Shown here: in pieces, positions 45,903 through 55,089 of the stretch
Layout: each line of letters opens with the position of its first letter
Position numbering within the stretch: position 1 is the first letter of the stretch
Source: an uncultured Bacilli bacterium
Lineage (GTDB): Bacteria > Bacillota_I > Bacilli_A > RF39 > UBA660
Direction: 5' to 3'
Length of the DNA: 64,000 nt
NCBI GenBank assembly: GCA_934097085.1
Contig: CAKONK010000002.1
Coordinates: 72,516-136,515, forward strand
Notes under the pieces: model-generated
Database searches by the model: none
What the model was told of the DNA's origin: nothing
What the model saw: only the letters and a program-made list of their open reading frames with translations
Program-made: the position numbers and the translations under genes

Positions 45903-46625
45903 ATGGTAAGTGATTTTGATAAGTCTTTAGTGGAAAAATATATTCCAGTTAATAAGCAAAAAAAAGCCCTAAAAAAATTAGAAAAAAACTATCCAATTCA
46001 ATATTTAATTGGTGATGTAGATTTTTATGGATGTAAGATTTTAGTTAATAAAAATGTTTTAATACCTAGATTTGAAACTGAATCTTTAGTGGACAAATTA
46101 CCCCGTTATATAAAAAAATATAATTTTACAAATCCTAAAATAATTGATATGGGAACAGGTTCTGGATGTATCAGTATTTTTCTAAAAAAAAATATTGATT
46201 GTGATATATTAGCAATAGATAAAAGTTTAAAAGCCTTAAAAGTTGCTAAGAAAAATGCTAAATTAAATAATACTGATATTACTTTTAAACATATATCAAT
46301 AGAAAAATTTAAAAGTACTGAAAAATTTGATATTTTAGTATCAAATCCTCCATATATTGACATTAATGATGAAGTAGATATAAAAACTAAATATGAACCT
46401 CAAATAGCTTTATTTGCCCCTAAAAAAGGATTATATTTTTATGAACTTATTTTAAGTAATGCAAAAAACAATTTAAATGATAAAAATATTATTGCCTTTG
46501 AAATTGGTTATAATGAGGGAAAACAAATAATAGCAATGGCTAAAGAAAATTTTCCTAATGCTGATGTTTATTTAGAAAAAGATTTAGATAATAAAGATAG
46601 ATTTATATTTATAGTGAATAAATAA
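45903..46625 (+). CDS. prmC: Release factor glutamine methyltransferase PrmC
   Basis: Methylates the GGQ glutamine of release factors. SAM-binding IIDMGTGSGCISI and the catalytic NPPYIDIND are intact. The 240 residues are short (about 280 is usual); the N-terminal helical domain is cut down, beginning directly before YPIQYLIG. The gene abuts prfA with no spacer, so it is likely translated by re-initiation. Confidence 0.95.
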   Translation: MVSDFDKSLVEKYIPVNKQKKALKKLEKNYPIQYLIGDVDFYGCKILVNKNVLIPRFETESLVDKLPRYIKKYNFTNPKIIDMGTGSGCISIFLKKNIDCDILAIDKSLKALKVAKKNAKLNNTDITFKHISIEKFKSTEKFDILVSNPPYIDINDEVDIKTKYEPQIALFAPKKGLYFYELILSNAKNNLNDKNIIAFEIGYNEGKQIIAMAKENFPNADVYLEKDLDNKDRFIFIVNK

Positions 46626-46638
46626 TCTATCTTTTTTT
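46594..46638 (+). terminator. Terminator after prmC
   Basis: AAGATAGATT, loop, AATCTATCTT, then six further T. A ten-base stem covering the last codons of prmC. Confidence 0.8.
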
Positions 46639-46659
46639 CATAATTAAATTGGTGAGCAA

Positions 46660-47166
46660 ATGAAAAAGATTATTATATGTTTATTTGTAATAGTGGTTTT
46701 TATGTTATCTTTCACAAAAGAAAATGTTATAATACCTAAAGAAAGTATTAGGTATAGGATTGTAGCAAATAGTAATAACGAAATAGATCAGTATAATAAA
46801 CTTAAAGCAAATGAAGTAATATTTCCTATTATAAATGATATAATGAATAATTCTAATAATATAATTGAGGCAAGGAAAAATATAAATAAAAGTGTTCCTC
46901 TTATTGAAAAAAGTTTAAATGATTTAAATATTAATTATAAAGTATCTTTTGGACAAAATTATTTCCCTAAAAAAACATATTTAAATAATACATATAGTGA
47001 AGGTAATTATGAATCATTAGTTATTTATTTGAATGAGGCTAAAGGAGATAATTTTTGGTGTGTTATGTTTCCACCACTATGTTTAATAGATATTAATAGA
47101 GAAAATTTAGATGAAGTAGTTTATAAATCTTATGCAAAAGAAATCATAAATAAATATTCAAAATAA
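46660..47166 (+). CDS. spoIIR: Stage II sporulation protein R
   Basis: Secreted forespore signal that triggers SpoIIGA to process pro-sigma-E in the mother cell. The N-terminal hydrophobic signal (about 2-18) is followed by the family start IRYRIVANSNNEIDQYNKLKA. Lys/Asn-rich, 168 residues, slightly shorter than average. The prfA-prmC-spoIIR order matches B. subtilis. Confidence 0.93.
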   Translation: MKKIIICLFVIVVFMLSFTKENVIIPKESIRYRIVANSNNEIDQYNKLKANEVIFPIINDIMNNSNNIIEARKNINKSVPLIEKSLNDLNINYKVSFGQNYFPKKTYLNNTYSEGNYESLVIYLNEAKGDNFWCVMFPPLCLIDINRENLDEVVYKSYAKEIINKYSK

Positions 47167-47178
47167 TATAATTGAAGT

Positions 47179-47706
47179 ATGAAAATATTATCAATAGTAT
47201 TAATCGCAGTTTCATTATCAATGGACACATTTTCTCTAGCTTTATCTGTAGGAACATCTCTAACTAAAAGAAAAGATATACTCTTTTTATCTTTTTTAGT
47301 TGGTGTGTTTCATTTTTTTATGCCACTTTTAGGTAATGCATTTGGTAATGAAATAAAACAAATTTTCAACATAAATCCTAATTTATTATTATTTTATCTA
47401 TTTATGTTTATAGCAATTGAAATGGTAATAGATTTATTTAGTAAAAGTGAAAAATCATTTTCTTTATCACTTTGGCAAGCAATTTTATTTGCATTTTCAG
47501 TTAGTTTAGATAGCCTTACTATTGGAATAGGTCTTAAAAGTATTACAAATAATATTATTTTTGCTTCATTTATATTTATGATAATATCAGCATTTTTTAC
47601 TTATTTAGGTTTAAAAATAGGTGTTTATTCCTTTAAAAAGATGGGAGAAATTTCAAAAATTATTGGTATAATAATAATTTTATTTTTAGCATTTAAAAAT
47701 TTATAA
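47179..47706 (+). CDS. mntP: Manganese efflux pump MntP family
   Basis: Membrane protein of 175 residues with six hydrophobic segments in two related halves, each with a motif of the SMDTFSLAL and SLDSLTIGIG kind that supplies the transport Asp. MntP exports Mn2+. The related sporulation protein YtaF is an alternative, but B. subtilis also has mntP (ywlD) a few genes after spoIIR. It is the last core gene before the accessory block. Confidence 0.82.
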   Translation: MKILSIVLIAVSLSMDTFSLALSVGTSLTKRKDILFLSFLVGVFHFFMPLLGNAFGNEIKQIFNINPNLLLFYLFMFIAIEMVIDLFSKSEKSFSLSLWQAILFAFSVSLDSLTIGIGLKSITNNIIFASFIFMIISAFFTYLGLKIGVYSFKKMGEISKIIGIIIILFLAFKNL

Positions 47707-47709
47707 CTA

Positions 47710-47749
47710 AAAAAATGAAAATCTAAGTATTATAAGACTTTCATTTTTG
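47710..47749. terminator. Bidirectional terminator between mntP and the MazG-like gene
   Basis: AAAAATGAAAATCT and AGACTTTCATTTTTG pair around a short AT loop; both strands end in T. Serves the two convergent genes. Confidence 0.75.
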
Positions 47750-47759
47750 TTATTTATTA

Positions 47760-48590
47760 TTATCTAGATTTGCTCATTTCGGTAATTGCTTCTTGTAATT
47801 TAGGATGTGGGTTTTCCCAACCATCCGGTTTAATCACTTTACCTATTTCATTGTAATGTGGTTTACCATCTGCCCATAGTTTGCTCATGTTTGCATGTTG
47901 TACGATATCAAATAATACACCAGGATGAACTCCCATTTCTACTAAAGTGCCTAAAGCAAAATAAATTGTATCTATCATTGCATCTGCTTGTTCAACGATA
48001 TCTTCAGCTTTAACAGCATCAAGAAATTCATTTATTTCTTCGAGTATCCAAGCATATCTTTTCTTAGCTCTATCACTTGTCATTGAAACTGGTACATCAG
48101 AATGTGGATGCCCAAATGCAGTATGAAAATCCTTAACTTCTTCATATTGATAATCGATCATGTAATCTTCTTTTGTTTTATCAATTGTTAAACCATTTTT
48201 CATTAAATTTACTGCTTCTTGTAATTTAGGATGTGGGTTTTTCCAACCATTTGGTTTAATTACTTTACCCATTTCATTGTAATGTGGTTTACCATCTGCC
48301 CATAGTTTGCTCATATTTGCATGTTGCACAATTCTAAATAATTCATCTGGTTGAACTCCCATTTCAACTAAAGTGCCTAAAGCAAAATAAATTGTATCTA
48401 TCATTGCATCTGCTTGTTCAACGATATCTTCAGCTTTAACAGCATCAAGAAATTCATTTATTTCTTCAAGTATCCAAGCATATCTTTTCTTAGCCCTATC
48501 ACTTGTCATTGAAACTGGTACATCAGAATGCGGATGTCCAAATGCAGTATGAAATTCTTTTACTTCTAAAAATTCTTTGTTCATTTTCAA
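47760..48590 (-). CDS. MazG-like nucleotide pyrophosphohydrolase, tandem-duplicated
   Basis: 276 residues made of two nearly identical copies (about residues 6-125 and 148-267) of an all-alpha NTP pyrophosphohydrolase domain. Each copy has EEINEFLDAV and the downstream EQADAMIDTIYFALG, the EExxE...ExxD metal-binding pattern of the MazG/PRA-PH superfamily. Such enzymes dimerise; here one chain may fold as a tandem dimer. Substrate unknown. It points against the surrounding genes and has a ribosome site GGGAGG. The 340-base copies are listed as repeats. Confidence 0.82.
   Translation of the reverse strand: MKMNKEFLEVKEFHTAFGHPHSDVPVSMTSDRAKKRYAWILEEINEFLDAVKAEDIVEQADAMIDTIYFALGTLVEMGVQPDELFRIVQHANMSKLWADGKPHYNEMGKVIKPNGWKNPHPKLQEAVNLMKNGLTIDKTKEDYMIDYQYEEVKDFHTAFGHPHSDVPVSMTSDRAKKRYAWILEEINEFLDAVKAEDIVEQADAMIDTIYFALGTLVEMGVHPGVLFDIVQHANMSKLWADGKPHYNEIGKVIKPDGWENPHPKLQEAITEMSKSR
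47789..48128 (-). repeat. Intragenic duplication, copy B
   Basis: 340-base copy encoding the C-terminal half of the MazG-like protein. It aligns without gaps to 48215-48554, with only scattered, mostly silent differences, so the duplication is recent or kept alike by gene conversion. Repeat period 426 bases (142 codons). Confidence 0.92.
48215..48554 (-). repeat. Intragenic duplication, copy A
   Basis: 340-base copy encoding the N-terminal half of the MazG-like protein; partner of 47789-48128. Confidence 0.92.
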
Positions 48591-48652
48591 AACCTCCCTT
48601 AAATAATGATTTTATTATATAATAAATAGTTAAATTATACAAGAAAAAATAA

Positions 48653-49525
48653 AAAGATGCGTTATATCACAATTCAAAAAAAATTTTATTTTTATTAAAT
48701 AATAAAAAAAACAAAACCCAAACTAAAAAAAATCCAATATTTTCAGGAAATTCAAGTGAAACTGGAGATTTTGCTTTTACAGATACAGGTAGTTTTGAAG
48801 AAGCAATAAATCTCGTTAAATATGGGTATCATGAAGATTTTGATAAAATGATGGAATTAAAAATAAAATTGGATAAATATATAAAATATTCTAATAATAA
48901 TAGCAAACAATATAACTATTATGTTGGATATGTTCCTGATGTTAAAGCATATTTAGAAGGTAGTCCACTTTCAATGCTTAATAAAGGCAGTAAAATCAGA
49001 AAAAAAATAGATTTATATGTTCAAAGTGCTTATTCATGGATAACAACAAAAGAATGTATATATAATAGGGGTGTAATAGTATTGTCGTTAATACAAATTT
49101 TAGAAAATCTCGGTTATAATGTTAATCTTCATTTATTTAGTTTAACTACTGATGATAATATAAATTCTTACTTTTATTGTGACTTTTTACTAAAAAAAGA
49201 AAATGAAAGAGCAAATCCACAAAAATTATATTTTCCGTTATGCCATCCATCATGGTTTAGAAGGCTTGAATTTAAATTAAAGGAGTGTACTCCTGACATT
49301 ACAAATGATTGGTCTAATGGCTATGGTCGTTTATGCAATTGCAATGAAATAAGGGATTTCTTAAATTTGGAGGATAATGATATATTAATTACTGAGCCAA
49401 GATTTTTAGGCATAAATGGGGTCGATTTAATAGATGATATAAATAAGGTATTTGATTATATAAATGAAGCTGAAACTCCAGAGAATTTGGAGTTAGATAA
49501 AATCGAAAGGGTGAGAAAAATATGA
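48653..49525 (+). pseudogene. Phage-type protein (DUF7192-like) with no start codon at its true 5' end
   Basis: The frame is open from 48653 and the protein already looks coding from about 48730 (NPIFSGNSSETGDFAF, TGSFEEAINLVKYGYHEDFD), yet the first ATG is at 48848, inside conserved-looking sequence. An ATG at 48657 lies in another frame and soon stops, with A and T runs between, so a frameshift in a homopolymer is likely. From 48848 there are 225 residues. YVPDVKAYLEGSPLSML and NRGVIVLSLIQILE resemble a phage family I recall as DUF7192, found next to CobS/MoxR-like ATPases; the second half may be a von Willebrand A-like fold. The AAA+ gene follows with a 4-base overlap. Confidence 0.6.
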
Positions 49526-51840
49526 ATTATAGATTTAAAGATTTTTAAGTAAATAATTGTACAGAAGATGAATATATTCAAAAAAAGTATTCAAGTAAAT
49601 ATTTATTAGATAAAGAAGAAAATAAATATAAAGTAAGAAGTATTAGGCCTTGTGGTAGATATATTTTTTCACAATTGGATATTAAAGATTACTGTTTTCC
49701 AGGCTATTATTGCAGAGTAAATGAGTTGCAAGAGGCACAAGTTTCTTGCGTGGTAAATTGTGATAAAGATGTCCTTGTTAAGTTACTTGCTGAATATAGA
49801 GAACCTCATGATTGTTTTGGATGTGATAGTATTATACAATACATATATTTAAAACTAGGATTTAAAGGTCTTATCGAAGAACTTAAAAAATATGGATTTG
49901 AAGGTTCCTTTGTAATGGATGTTGGAAATAATAATCTGATGTGTGGCAACATTGGTAAAACATCTTATTTATACTATGGCTACGATAAAGATGAGAAGAT
50001 AATGTTTGCAGATAATAAAGAAAGTATTATGGAAAAAACGCCAGATAAATCATATAATGTAGCTATGCCTGATAGTTATTATGATGGTAAAAAATTTTGT
50101 AGTATAGGTGAAAAATATGGCCCATTTGCATTAATGGATGATCCTATTAATGCAAGAAGCAAGGTTGAAATGAGAAAGTTAAGAGAAAGTATTAAAATGT
50201 TTTTAATGGATGGAAACTTAAACTTAAGTGAGGTACATGGTAATGGGCATTTTTTGTTAGGTGCAATGAACAAAATATTTACCACTAATAATGCTAAATA
50301 TATTTATATGATAAATTGTTTAAATCAATGTAAGTTAACTGAATTATGGGAAGAAAAATTTAAAAGTAATAAAATAGTTACTGAAGATTTGTTATTACCT
50401 TGTTTATATGATAACTATGGAATGAAATATACTATTAATTTATTAAATGAAAATGGTATTGATTGCTCATTTGTTATTATGAATAATGAAAATGGACTTC
50501 TTTCTGCTGGAAAAAGTGGTAAAGGAAAATTATATTATTCCTATAATGCAGATGGTAATGTAGCATTTGGAAGTGAAGAAATATTTTTATCAAATTTTAA
50601 AAATAAAACAATAAAAATGGAAGATGAATTTTATGATAAAGGAGAATTTTATAAAATGAACGAGGAACTAAAAGATTTTAAAAAAGCAAGCAATGATGAA
50701 AAAGAAAAGGTTGAAAACAGAAAAGATGTATATGAAAGCTTATTAAAAGAAATGCCTAATTTCATAAATGAAATACTGAATGGTATGGTTGGTGATGAAA
50801 TTCGTGACAAAATTAAAAAAATTCTTGAAGATTATTTAGCTGGTGATGAATTTAAAAATAAAATAAATGATTCTATTAATGGAAAAATTGATACAGAATT
50901 AAAAAAAGAAATTCTAAAAATAGTTCGTGATGAAATTAAAACTTTAGAGAGTAAACCTCGAGTACAGGAAAAAAATGAGAAATCATTAAATAATCTTGCA
51001 AATAATTCTCAAAAAGAAGTTAGTGCACCAAGTGTCCACATACTTAATTCTCATGGTGAAGAAATGGGCAAAACTGAGCCAGAACATTTTCATGAAAAAT
51101 TTGAAGAAATTCTTAATCTTGTAAATTTAGATGAACCTGTTATGCTGATTGGCCCTGCAGGAAGTGGAAAAAACTATTCTATAGCCCAAGTATCAAAAGC
51201 ACTTAATAAACAAATGTATTATACTAATAATGCAAGTAATGAATTTAAGTTAACAGGATTTATCGATGCCGGAGGTAACTATCGTGATACTGAATTTTAT
51301 AAAGCCTTTAAAAATGGTGGAGTATTCTTTTTAGATGAAATAGACAATTCCGATCCATCTGCATTAATTGTAATTAATTCAGCCCTTGCTAATGGATACA
51401 TGGCATTTCCTCATGAAACAATTAATAGACATCCAGACTTCAGAATGGTGGCAGCGGCAAATACCTGGGGTAAAGGTAGCGATTTTCAATATGTAGGTCG
51501 TAATGCTCTTGATGCATCAACACTTGATAGATTTGATAATGTATTCTTTGATTATGACATGAGCCTAGAGGAAGAATTATATCCTAGTGATAGTGTACTT
51601 AATTTTATGTGGGCATTTAGAGAAGCAGTAGAAAAATCAAGAATACCTCATATAGTGTCGACTCGAGGAATAGGTAAAGTTTATAAAAAAGAGGTAAATG
51701 GATTTTCACCTGAAACAATATTAAGGGTAAATGTTATTCGTAATTTATCACAGGATGATTTAAATACAATACTTGGCAATATGGATAATTTAAAAAATAA
51801 TAAATATTATGATACTTGTAGAAAATTAACTATTAGATAG
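49522..51840 (+). pseudogene. CobS/MoxR-like AAA+ ATPase gene with an in-frame stop at codon 9
   Basis: An ATG at 49522 overlapping the previous gene opens the frame, but TAA at 49546 stops it after 8 codons. The same frame then stays open to 51840. Only weak restarts exist, such as TTG at 49675, which would give 721 residues. Numbering from there: two diverged copies of an unknown module (about 30-135 and 220-330), a helical linker, then an AAA+ domain with Walker A GPAGSGKN (about 493, Asn where Thr or Ser is usual), Walker B FFLDEID (about 551), AAANTWG and TLDRF. The ATPase resembles phage CobS-like proteins. The gene may be dying or the stop may be bypassed. Confidence 0.65.
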
Positions 51841-51842
51841 AA

Positions 51843-51878
51843 CTTAAGTAAGAAATGCAGAGTTTCTTACTTTTTTAA
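51843..51878 (+). terminator. Terminator after the AAA+ gene
   Basis: AAGTAAGAAA, seven-base loop, TTTCTTACTT, then more T. A strong ten-base stem, ending the phage-type module. Confidence 0.88.
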
Positions 51879-51957
51879 ATAGTTGAAAATTTATAACTTT
51901 TTGTTGATTAAATCACAAAATTGTAGTAAGATTAATGTAGAATAAAGAGGTGTGAGT

Positions 51958-52512
51958 ATGAAAAAAGATGACATTAAATTAGAGGAAGGTTATGAAACTT
52001 TTAGTGAAGGACCTAAATTTGAATTTCCAAGAGAAATATTTTCTCTTACAAAAGAAAGTGAAGATTTATTAAAAGATAATAGGGATAATAAATCAAAAAA
52101 CACTGATTTTGAAAGCCTTTTATTAGAACTAAATAAACAAGTTTCTGATGCTGACACTTCAGTAGCGGCTTTAGTATCTCAAAAAGAGGAATTAAATAAT
52201 CGTAAATTACAAATCGAGGAAGATGAGAAAAAATTATCAAATGAAAGATTCAGTTTTGAACAAGAAATGAAAAATGAAAAGCAAAAATTAAATGATGCAA
52301 AAATAGATTTTGAACAAGAAAAAACTAAAATATATGCGGATATAGATTTCAAAAGACAAGAAGTTATTAATTCTAAAAATGAGTTTGAAAAATATCGTGT
52401 TGAACAAATGAATCTAATTGAAAAGAATAAAGCTCAACTCGAGGATAATTATGCTAAATTTGAAAAAATAGTTAGAACATTTATATCTAAAATGAATAAT
52501 AAAGGTGAATAA
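51958..52512 (+). CDS. Coiled-coil protein of unknown function (first of pair)
   Basis: 184 residues, no membrane segment. A short N-terminal region with FEFPREIFSLTK is followed by a long coiled coil (about 55-165) rich in Glu, Lys, Asn and Gln. The end NYAKFEKIVRTFISKMN resembles the end of the next protein. I place the start at ATG 51958, 7 bases after AGAGG. It overlaps the next gene by one base (TAATG). I do not recognise the family. Confidence 0.75.
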   Translation: MKKDDIKLEEGYETFSEGPKFEFPREIFSLTKESEDLLKDNRDNKSKNTDFESLLLELNKQVSDADTSVAALVSQKEELNNRKLQIEEDEKKLSNERFSFEQEMKNEKQKLNDAKIDFEQEKTKIYADIDFKRQEVINSKNEFEKYRVEQMNLIEKNKAQLEDNYAKFEKIVRTFISKMNNKGE

Positions 52513-53003
52513 TGTCACAAAAAAAGGATAATGTTTTTGAACTGAATTTTGATGATTTTAATACTGGATTATTAGAAAAAAATTTAGAGGAAAAAGGTAC
52601 TAATGAATTTTTAAATTATTATATTAAGTTAAATAGTGATTTAGAGCAAAAGAAAAAAGATTTAGAAAAAGATAAAGAGCAGTTTGCAAGTAACATAAAA
52701 AAAGAGATAGACAAACTTAATCAAAAAAAAGCAAAATTAACCAAAGATTATGAAAAAATGAAAAAAGAATTATTTGATTATGAAGACTATCTTGATGATT
52801 ATAAAGAAAGATTAGAAAAGGCTCAAAAAACTTTTTATGAATATCAAAAAAATGAAATTTCTAAAATAACTAAAGAGAAAGAAAAACTTGCAAAAATGCA
52901 AAGTGAAACTGAAAAGAGTTCAAAGCAAATTAATAAAAATTATAATTCTTTAAAAGAAATAGTAAGTAAATTTGAGGGTACGGTAAATAAAGCTCAAAAA
53001 TAA
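52512..53003 (+). CDS. Coiled-coil protein of unknown function (second of pair)
   Basis: 163 residues. An N-terminal segment with FELNFDDFNTGLL, then continuous heptads rich in Lys and Glu (about 45-145), and an end NYNSLKEIVSKFEG like that of its upstream partner. Translationally coupled to it by TAATG, so the two probably form a hetero-oligomer. No catalytic motif, no signal. Lies between the accessory module and murA; I cannot say to which it belongs. Confidence 0.75.
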   Translation: MSQKKDNVFELNFDDFNTGLLEKNLEEKGTNEFLNYYIKLNSDLEQKKKDLEKDKEQFASNIKKEIDKLNQKKAKLTKDYEKMKKELFDYEDYLDDYKERLEKAQKTFYEYQKNEISKITKEKEKLAKMQSETEKSSKQINKNYNSLKEIVSKFEGTVNKAQK

Positions 53004-53153
53004 TTTACTTTTTTTTTGTAAATATTTAACAAGATATTTGACTATATGGCAAAAAAAAGGTAATATTAAATTGTATATGTTATTCATAACTATGATTATA
53101 AATACATAAAGATATAATGAAAGATCTATTTTTATAGATGGTGTGGTGAAAGT

Positions 53154-54419
53154 ATGAAATATATTAAAATAAATGGTGGTAAACCACTTCAAGGGGAAAT
53201 ATCTATTGGAGGTGCTAAAAACAGTGCAGTTGCCTTAATACCTGCAGCCCTTCTTGCAAATAGCAAATGTAGAATTGAAAAAATACCAGATATTTCTGAT
53301 AAAGATGCATTATTTGATATTTTAAAAGTATTAAATGTAGATTTTAAATTTAATGATAAAGAGGTAATTATTGATCCTACAAATTTAAAAAATGTTTTAA
53401 TACCTGAGGATTTATCTAATAAACTTCGTGCATCTTATTATTTTATGGGAGTACTTCTTGCAAAATTCAAAAAAGTAGAAATATTTTTCCCGGGGGGATG
53501 TAATATAGGTCAAAGACCAATTGATTTACATTTAAAAGGTTTTGAGGCTTTAGGGGCAAAAATAACTCACGATGAAGATACTCATAAATATACTTTAGAG
53601 GCTAAAAATTTAAAAGGTACTAGAATTAATTTGGATTTTGCTTCAGTTGGAGCAACAATTAACATTATGTTTGCGGCAAGTATGGCTGAAGGCATAACTA
53701 CAATTAGCAATGCTGCTAAAGAAATTGAAATAATAAATATTGCACAGTTTTTAAATAAAATGGGAGCAAAAATCGAAGGTGCGGGAACAAGTGTTATCAC
53801 TATCGGAGGTGTTAAAAAACTTAGTGGTGCAAACATTGATGTTATTCCTGATAGAATTGAAGCAGGAACATATTTAATGATTGGTGCAATGATTGGAAAT
53901 AATTTAACAGTAAGTGGAGTTATTCCAAGTCAAATCGAAGCATTATTTGATAAATTTGATGATATGGGAATTAAATATTTAATCGATGGTAATAAAGTAA
54001 CAATTTCTAAATGTGATAATATAAAACCAATTAATATAAAAACTCTTGTATACCCAGGATTCCCTACTGATTTAGGACAACCTATTTCTGTCTTACTTAC
54101 TCAAGCAAACGGGACATCTTATTTTGAGGAAACAATTTGGGAAAATAGAATGCAGCATGTTAAATATTTAAATAAAATGGGTGCTAATATTACTCTTCAA
54201 GATAATGCACATTCAATAATAATTGGCCCATCAAAGTTAAAAGGTTGTGAAATAAATGCCACAGATTTAAGGGGAGGAGCCGCTTTAGTAATGGCAGGAT
54301 TAATTGCTACTGGTACGACAAAAATAACTAATATTGAATATATTTTAAGAGGTTATGAAAATCTTGTTAAAAAATTAAAACAAGTTGGCGCGGATATAGA
54401 AATTATTGATGAAGATTAA
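53154..54419 (+). CDS. murA: UDP-N-acetylglucosamine 1-carboxyvinyltransferase
   Basis: First committed step of peptidoglycan synthesis. 421 residues. The loop Cys attacked by fosfomycin is present as Cys116 in FFPGGCNIGQRP. KNSAVALIPA near the N-terminus and VIPDRIEAGTY mid-protein are typical. It marks the return of the core gene order (B. subtilis murAA near spoIID-spoIIQ). It overlaps the following gene by 11 bases. Confidence 0.96.
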   Translation: MKYIKINGGKPLQGEISIGGAKNSAVALIPAALLANSKCRIEKIPDISDKDALFDILKVLNVDFKFNDKEVIIDPTNLKNVLIPEDLSNKLRASYYFMGVLLAKFKKVEIFFPGGCNIGQRPIDLHLKGFEALGAKITHDEDTHKYTLEAKNLKGTRINLDFASVGATINIMFAASMAEGITTISNAAKEIEIINIAQFLNKMGAKIEGAGTSVITIGGVKKLSGANIDVIPDRIEAGTYLMIGAMIGNNLTVSGVIPSQIEALFDKFDDMGIKYLIDGNKVTISKCDNIKPINIKTLVYPGFPTDLGQPISVLLTQANGTSYFEETIWENRMQHVKYLNKMGANITLQDNAHSIIIGPSKLKGCEINATDLRGGAALVMAGLIATGTTKITNIEYILRGYENLVKKLKQVGADIEIIDED

Positions 54420-55032
54420 GCGAAGATATAAGTTAATTTTAATAATATTATTCGCAGTAGTATTAATAATATTATTGTACTTTATTTTAAATAAGAAAAA
54501 AGAGGTTATTTCTTTATCTATTGGTGATTATATATCAATGAATAAAATGAATTATTTTTATAATAAAACATATGATAATCTTTATTCCAAAGATGTTATT
54601 TGTAAAGAAATAAAAGAACCATATTTAACAAGTGATGCACTTTTAGAAAAGATAACTAATAATGAAGATAATATTCAGTATTATATAAAAAATGCTAATT
54701 TTATAAATATTAATGTTGGAAATTATGAACTTAATAATTATAAAGAATTAAATGAAGAAATAACAATCGAATATTTAAATAATATGTACGATATTTTTTA
54801 TCAAATAACAAAAATAAATAAAGCAAATATAAATTTAATAAACATATATGATGAAAAAGGTGTTTTTAAATTAATTAATAAAAAGTTATTAGAATATAGT
54901 AAAAAGTTTAAGATAAATTATGTTGATTTAAATAAACTTGATAAATCTTACTTTACATATTTTGATGATAAAGTATACATAAATAGTAAAGGAATGTATA
55001 AAATTAATGAAATTTTAACAAAAAATTCTTGA
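54409..55032 (+). CDS. Membrane-anchored protein of unknown function, possibly SGNH-like
   Basis: 207 residues from the ATG at 54409, inside the end of murA. One N-terminal membrane segment (about 8-27) with basic residues before it. The extracellular part is Asn/Lys-rich. It starts with LSIGDYIS and ends with VYINSKGMYKINEIL, which faintly recalls the first and last blocks of SGNH hydrolases (GDS; DxxH...G). The catalytic Ser and His do not stand out, so this is only a hint. Likely co-translated with murA. Confidence 0.65.
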   Translation: MKIKRRYKLILIILFAVVLIILLYFILNKKKEVISLSIGDYISMNKMNYFYNKTYDNLYSKDVICKEIKEPYLTSDALLEKITNNEDNIQYYIKNANFININVGNYELNNYKELNEEITIEYLNNMYDIFYQITKINKANINLINIYDEKGVFKLINKKLLEYSKKFKINYVDLNKLDKSYFTYFDDKVYINSKGMYKINEILTKNS

Positions 55033-55056
55033 TAAGTTTGAAATATATGATATAAT
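55029..55056 (+). promoter_or_regulatory. Promoter of rpmE
   Basis: TTGATA (55029-55034), 16-base spacer, TATAAT (55051-55056), then AAAAGGAGAGG before the rpmE start. Confidence 0.7.
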
Positions 55057-55089
55057 ACTAAAGAAGTTAAAAGGAGAGGAAAAATAATT

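Noticed and set aside
49675..49677. TTG as the real start of the AAA+ gene
   Set aside because: No ribosome site precedes it and coding sequence continues upstream in the same frame to an ATG coupled to the previous gene; it is at most a weak restart.
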